Source of the DNA: Leucothrix mucor
Lineage (GTDB): Bacteria > Pseudomonadota > Gammaproteobacteria > Thiotrichales > Thiotrichaceae
Direction of reading: 5' to 3'
Length of the DNA stretch: 17,602 bases
Assembly: GCA_011322515.1 (NCBI GenBank)
Contig: DRMS01000152.1
Location: 1-17,602 of the forward strand
Positions within the stretch are counted from its first letter, which is position 1. The number at the start of each line of letters is the position of its first letter. The translations under genes and the position numbers were made by a program. The notes under the pieces are model-generated. The model had not been told where the DNA came from and ran no database searches. It saw only the letters and a program-made list of their open reading frames with translations. Below are positions 15,246 through 17,602 of the stretch, one piece after another.

Positions 15246-15346
15246 TCGTTGCGTAGAGCGACTATGCGCCTCTTGATATACTCCAATCAGGAACAAAAAA
15301 TCTGCGCAATATTGGTAAGTTCATTGCTTGAAACTTTCTTACTGAA

Positions 15347-15823
15347 CTATTTATACACAACCTTAATAATTTCATATTCACGATTACCATTAGGCGCTAT
15401 AACAACCGCATCATCGCCCTCTTCCTTACCTATTAAGGCGCGCGCGATAGGCGAAGATACCGCAATACGGTTATGTTTAATATCCGCTTCAATATCACCC
15501 ACAATCTGGTACGTTACTTCTTCTTCAGTTTCAATATTTTCAAGCGTTACCGTTGCCCCAAACACAACACGATCACCCACATCCAATGCATTAATATCAA
15601 TAATCTCAGCCATTGAAAGCGCGGCTTCTAATTCTTGAATACGACCTTCACAAAACCCCTGTTGCTCACGTGCTGCGTGGTATTCAGCGTTTTCTTTTAA
15701 ATCACCATGTTCACGTGCTGTCGCAATATCTTTGACTATTCTCGGTCTATCAACCGTTTTTAATTTAGCTAATTCAGCTTTTAACCTATCGGCTCCCTTT
15801 GCTGTTACGGGTGCTCTGTTCAT
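15347..15823 (-). CDS. greA: Transcription elongation factor GreA
   Basis: The 158-residue protein is of typical GreA length. The N-terminal coiled coil carries the acidic tip GDLKENAEYHAA, with Asp41 and Glu44, the residues that in E. coli GreA reach into the RNA polymerase secondary channel and promote cleavage of backtracked RNA. The C-terminal FKBP-like domain has SSPIARALIGKEEGD (123-137). The ATG is preceded by AAAGGA eight bases upstream. It follows carB on the same strand with a 92-bp spacer, the arrangement seen in many gammaproteobacteria, so it may share the carAB transcript. The spacer holds a small hairpin with GGGC and GCCC arms. Confidence 0.97.
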   Translation of the reverse strand: MNRAPVTAKGADRLKAELAKLKTVDRPRIVKDIATAREHGDLKENAEYHAAREQQGFCEGRIQELEAALSMAEIIDINALDVGDRVVFGATVTLENIETEEEVTYQIVGDIEADIKHNRIAVSSPIARALIGKEEGDDAVVIAPNGNREYEIIKVVYK

Positions 15824-15849
15824 TTTTATTTTCCTTTATTTGATCTTAA

Positions 15850-15880
15850 TGGGGCGGTTTTATCTGAACTGCCCATTTTT
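15850..15880 (-). other. Hairpin in the carB-greA spacer
   Basis: On the minus strand GGGCAGTT and AACCGCCC pair with one mismatch around a short loop, between the carB stop and the greA ribosome binding site. It has no T-run. It could set the relative expression of the two genes or act as a processing site; the evidence is only the pairing. Confidence 0.3.
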
Positions 15881-15915
15881 GTAAGTCGGATAAGCGATAG
15901 CGCCACCCGATATTC

Positions 15916-17602
15916 TCAATGCAAATCTTGCAAGCGATAAACGACTTCTTCTTCTTTATGCATCATTGCCTGACAGAGCGCCCAAGCGCCTGTAATGGTT
16001 GTAGTATACGTTACTTTACCTTGCAAGGCTTCACGGCGAATCTCAAAGGAATCTTCTATCGCTTTTTTACCTTCAGTGGTATTAATAATCAAATCAACTT
16101 GATTATTTTTAATCATATCAACGATATGCGGTCTGCCTTCGCGAACCTTTTTAACCACCTCGCAAGCAATATTAGCGGCGGATAAGATACGTGTAGTACC
16201 CCGTGTAGAACAAAGTTTAAACCCTTGCGCTATTAACATTTCTGCTATTTCCACTACTGATTTTTTATCCGCTTCACGTACACTGATAAAGGCAGTTCCC
16301 CCTGTCGGGAGATCTACACTTGCACCCAATTGTGATTTTTTATACGCCTCGGCAAAGGTTTTACCAACCCCCATCACTTCACCTGTGGATTTCATCTCAG
16401 GTCCAAGAATAGGATCAACCCCTTGGAATTTAATAAAGGGGAATACCGCTTCTTTAACAGAATACATTTCAGGAATAATTTCTTCAAGCGCTCCTAGTTC
16501 TGCCAATGTTTTTCCCGCCATCACTTGCGCTGCAATTTTTGCTAACGGTCTGCCTGTAGCTTTAGAAACATAAGGCACAGTACGTGAAGCACGTGGATTA
16601 ACTTCCAACACATAGATGGTATCACCTTGAATAGCAAATTGTACATTCATTAAGCCAATTACATTGAGCGCCAATGCCATACGCTTTGATTGATCACGTA
16701 ATTGATCTTGAATTTCAGCACTTAATGAATACGGTGGCAAAGAACAGGCTGAGTCACCTGAGTGAACGCCTGCTTGCTCAATATGCTGCATAATGCCACC
16801 AATAAGCACATCTTTGCCATCACAAATGGCATCAACATCGACTTCAATCGCATCATCTAAAAAGCGATCTAATAGCACGGGCGCATCATTAGAGACTTTA
16901 ACCGCTGTTTCCATATAATGCAGTAGGTCTTCTTCTGTATGCACAATTTCCATACCGCGACCTCCTAAGACAAAGGAAGGTCTTACGACCAGCGGATAAC
17001 CAATTTCTTTGGCTAAAACAGCGCTATCTTCTACATTGGTTGTGGTGCGATTAGGCGGTTGATTTAAATTCAACTTATGCATCATTTGCTGAAAACGCTC
17101 ACGATCTTCTGATAAATCAATAGCATCAGGTGACGTACCAATAATAGGGGCTCCTGCGGCTTCCAGAGCGGCTGCCAATTTAAGTGGTGTTTGACCACCG
17201 TATTGCACAATCACCCCTTTTGGCTTTTCTAGATCAACAATTTCCAGCACATCTTCAAGTGTTAATGGATCAAAATACAAGCGATCTGAGGTGTCATAAT
17301 CGGTTGAAACGGTCTCAGGATTACAATTGACCATAATGGTTTCATAGCCATCATCGCGCATCGCAAGTGCTGCATGCACACAACAATAATCAAACTCAAT
17401 ACCTTGGCCAATACGATTGGGTCCGCCGCCCAAAATCATAATTTTCTCTTTATTGGTTGGCTCCGCTTCACACTCTTCTTCATAGGTCGAATACATATAA
17501 GCGGTATCGGTTGAGAACTCTGCCGCACAGGTATCAACACGTTTATAAACAGGACGCACACCCAACTCATGGCGGTATTTGCGTAATTCTTTTTCTTTAA
17601 CA
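15916..17602 (-). CDS. carB: Carbamoyl-phosphate synthase large subunit, C-terminal half, 5' end outside the window
   Basis: The frame runs off the right edge; about 561 residues of an expected 1,070 are visible. The junction GVRPVYKRVDTCAAEF is followed by the carbamoyl-phosphate half: GGGPNRIGQGIEFDY, the second ATP-grasp domain (PLVVRPSFVLGGRGM, then HSGDSACSLPP and VLEVNPRASRTVPY), and the C-terminal MGS-like allosteric domain from about DKKSVVEIAEML to the end, with STRGTTRIL and NTTEGKKAIEDS. CarB phosphorylates carbamate in the final step of carbamoyl phosphate synthesis, feeding arginine and pyrimidine pathways, in complex with the glutaminase CarA. No defect is visible. Downstream is greA on the same strand. 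Confidence 0.97.
   Translation of the reverse strand, partial: VKEKELRKYRHELGVRPVYKRVDTCAAEFSTDTAYMYSTYEEECEAEPTNKEKIMILGGGPNRIGQGIEFDYCCVHAALAMRDDGYETIMVNCNPETVSTDYDTSDRLYFDPLTLEDVLEIVDLEKPKGVIVQYGGQTPLKLAAALEAAGAPIIGTSPDAIDLSEDRERFQQMMHKLNLNQPPNRTTTNVEDSAVLAKEIGYPLVVRPSFVLGGRGMEIVHTEEDLLHYMETAVKVSNDAPVLLDRFLDDAIEVDVDAICDGKDVLIGGIMQHIEQAGVHSGDSACSLPPYSLSAEIQDQLRDQSKRMALALNVIGLMNVQFAIQGDTIYVLEVNPRASRTVPYVSKATGRPLAKIAAQVMAGKTLAELGALEEIIPEMYSVKEAVFPFIKFQGVDPILGPEMKSTGEVMGVGKTFAEAYKKSQLGASVDLPTGGTAFISVREADKKSVVEIAEMLIAQGFKLCSTRGTTRILSAANIACEVVKKVREGRPHIVDMIKNNQVDLIINTTEGKKAIEDSFEIRREALQGKVTYTTTITGAWALCQAMMHKEEEVVYRLQDLH

Larger units (their letters stand above)
15065..15300. repeat. Possible 236-bp element bounded by inverted repeats
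   Basis: TTTTTTGCTCCTGATTGGA (15065-15083) and TCCAATCAGGAACAAAAAA (15282-15300) are inverted copies with one mismatch in 19. Similar GCGTAG...CTATG units lie just outside the left arm (15045-15060) and inside the right arm (15251-15269). The interior contains the interspersed repeat at 15175-15245 and no credible gene. It may be a small non-autonomous mobile element or a stack of palindromic repeats. Confidence 0.45.

Noticed and set aside
15249..15638. 129-residue plus-strand ORF across the greA end
   Set aside because: It is mostly the antisense of greA, and its upstream part lies in repeats.
15824..15915. tRNA or small RNA in the carB-greA spacer
   Set aside because: Only a short mismatched hairpin is present; there is no cloverleaf and no T-run.

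Overview
The window looks like an AT-rich chromosomal segment (an impression; base composition was not counted) of a gammaproteobacterium. The right side carries housekeeping genes with clear gammaproteobacterial relatives: carB followed by greA, a deaD/csdA-type RNA helicase, and truC close to its E. coli form. The left side carries a GTPase of the RbgA/YlqF type. I cannot name the genus. The polysaccharide genes, the Tat-exported superoxide-reductase-like protein and the many small palindromic repeats suggest an environmental species, but that is inference.

Layout. 1-801 (+) is the 3' part of a circularly permuted ribosome-assembly GTPase. 802-1169 holds a 169-bp element with terminal inverted repeats, plus a promoter. 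1170-2969 (+) encodes a lipoprotein S41 peptidase with Ig-like and PDZ domains, and 3101-3532 (+) a Tat-signal protein of the superoxide reductase family. A second copy of the same element (3559-3702), in the same orientation, closes off this gene pair.

3984-8576 (+) is a short exopolysaccharide synthase cluster related to the alginate machinery. It encodes a PilZ/HlyD-type co-polymerase (Alg44-like), an alginate-lyase-family protein whose reading frame has no start codon, and, after a repeat-filled gap, an Alg8-like GT2 glycosyltransferase. A convergent gene (8840-11167, -) encodes a secreted clan GH-A-like glycosidase with a C-terminal CBM9-like domain, and may act on the same or a related polymer. 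The other genes known from alginate clusters (algD, algE, algK, algX, algG, algI/J/F) are absent from this window.

11368-13058 (-) holds truC and an unidentified lipoprotein gene, both with GTG starts preceded by strong Shine-Dalgarno sequences. deaD (13215-14975, +) is divergent from them. greA and carB (15347-17602, -) run in from the right edge as the end of a probable carAB-greA transcription unit, and the deaD/greA convergent gap is filled with palindromic repeats.

Most notable is the junction of the alg44-like and lyase genes at 5712-5745. A Shine-Dalgarno-like AAGGG precedes two runs of nine A, and the second run forms a correctly phased A AAA AAC slippery heptamer two codons before the alg44 stop. 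A -1 shift there would fuse the lyase to the periplasmic end of the co-polymerase. Alternatively, one inserted T has destroyed the lyase start. Both readings can be tested.
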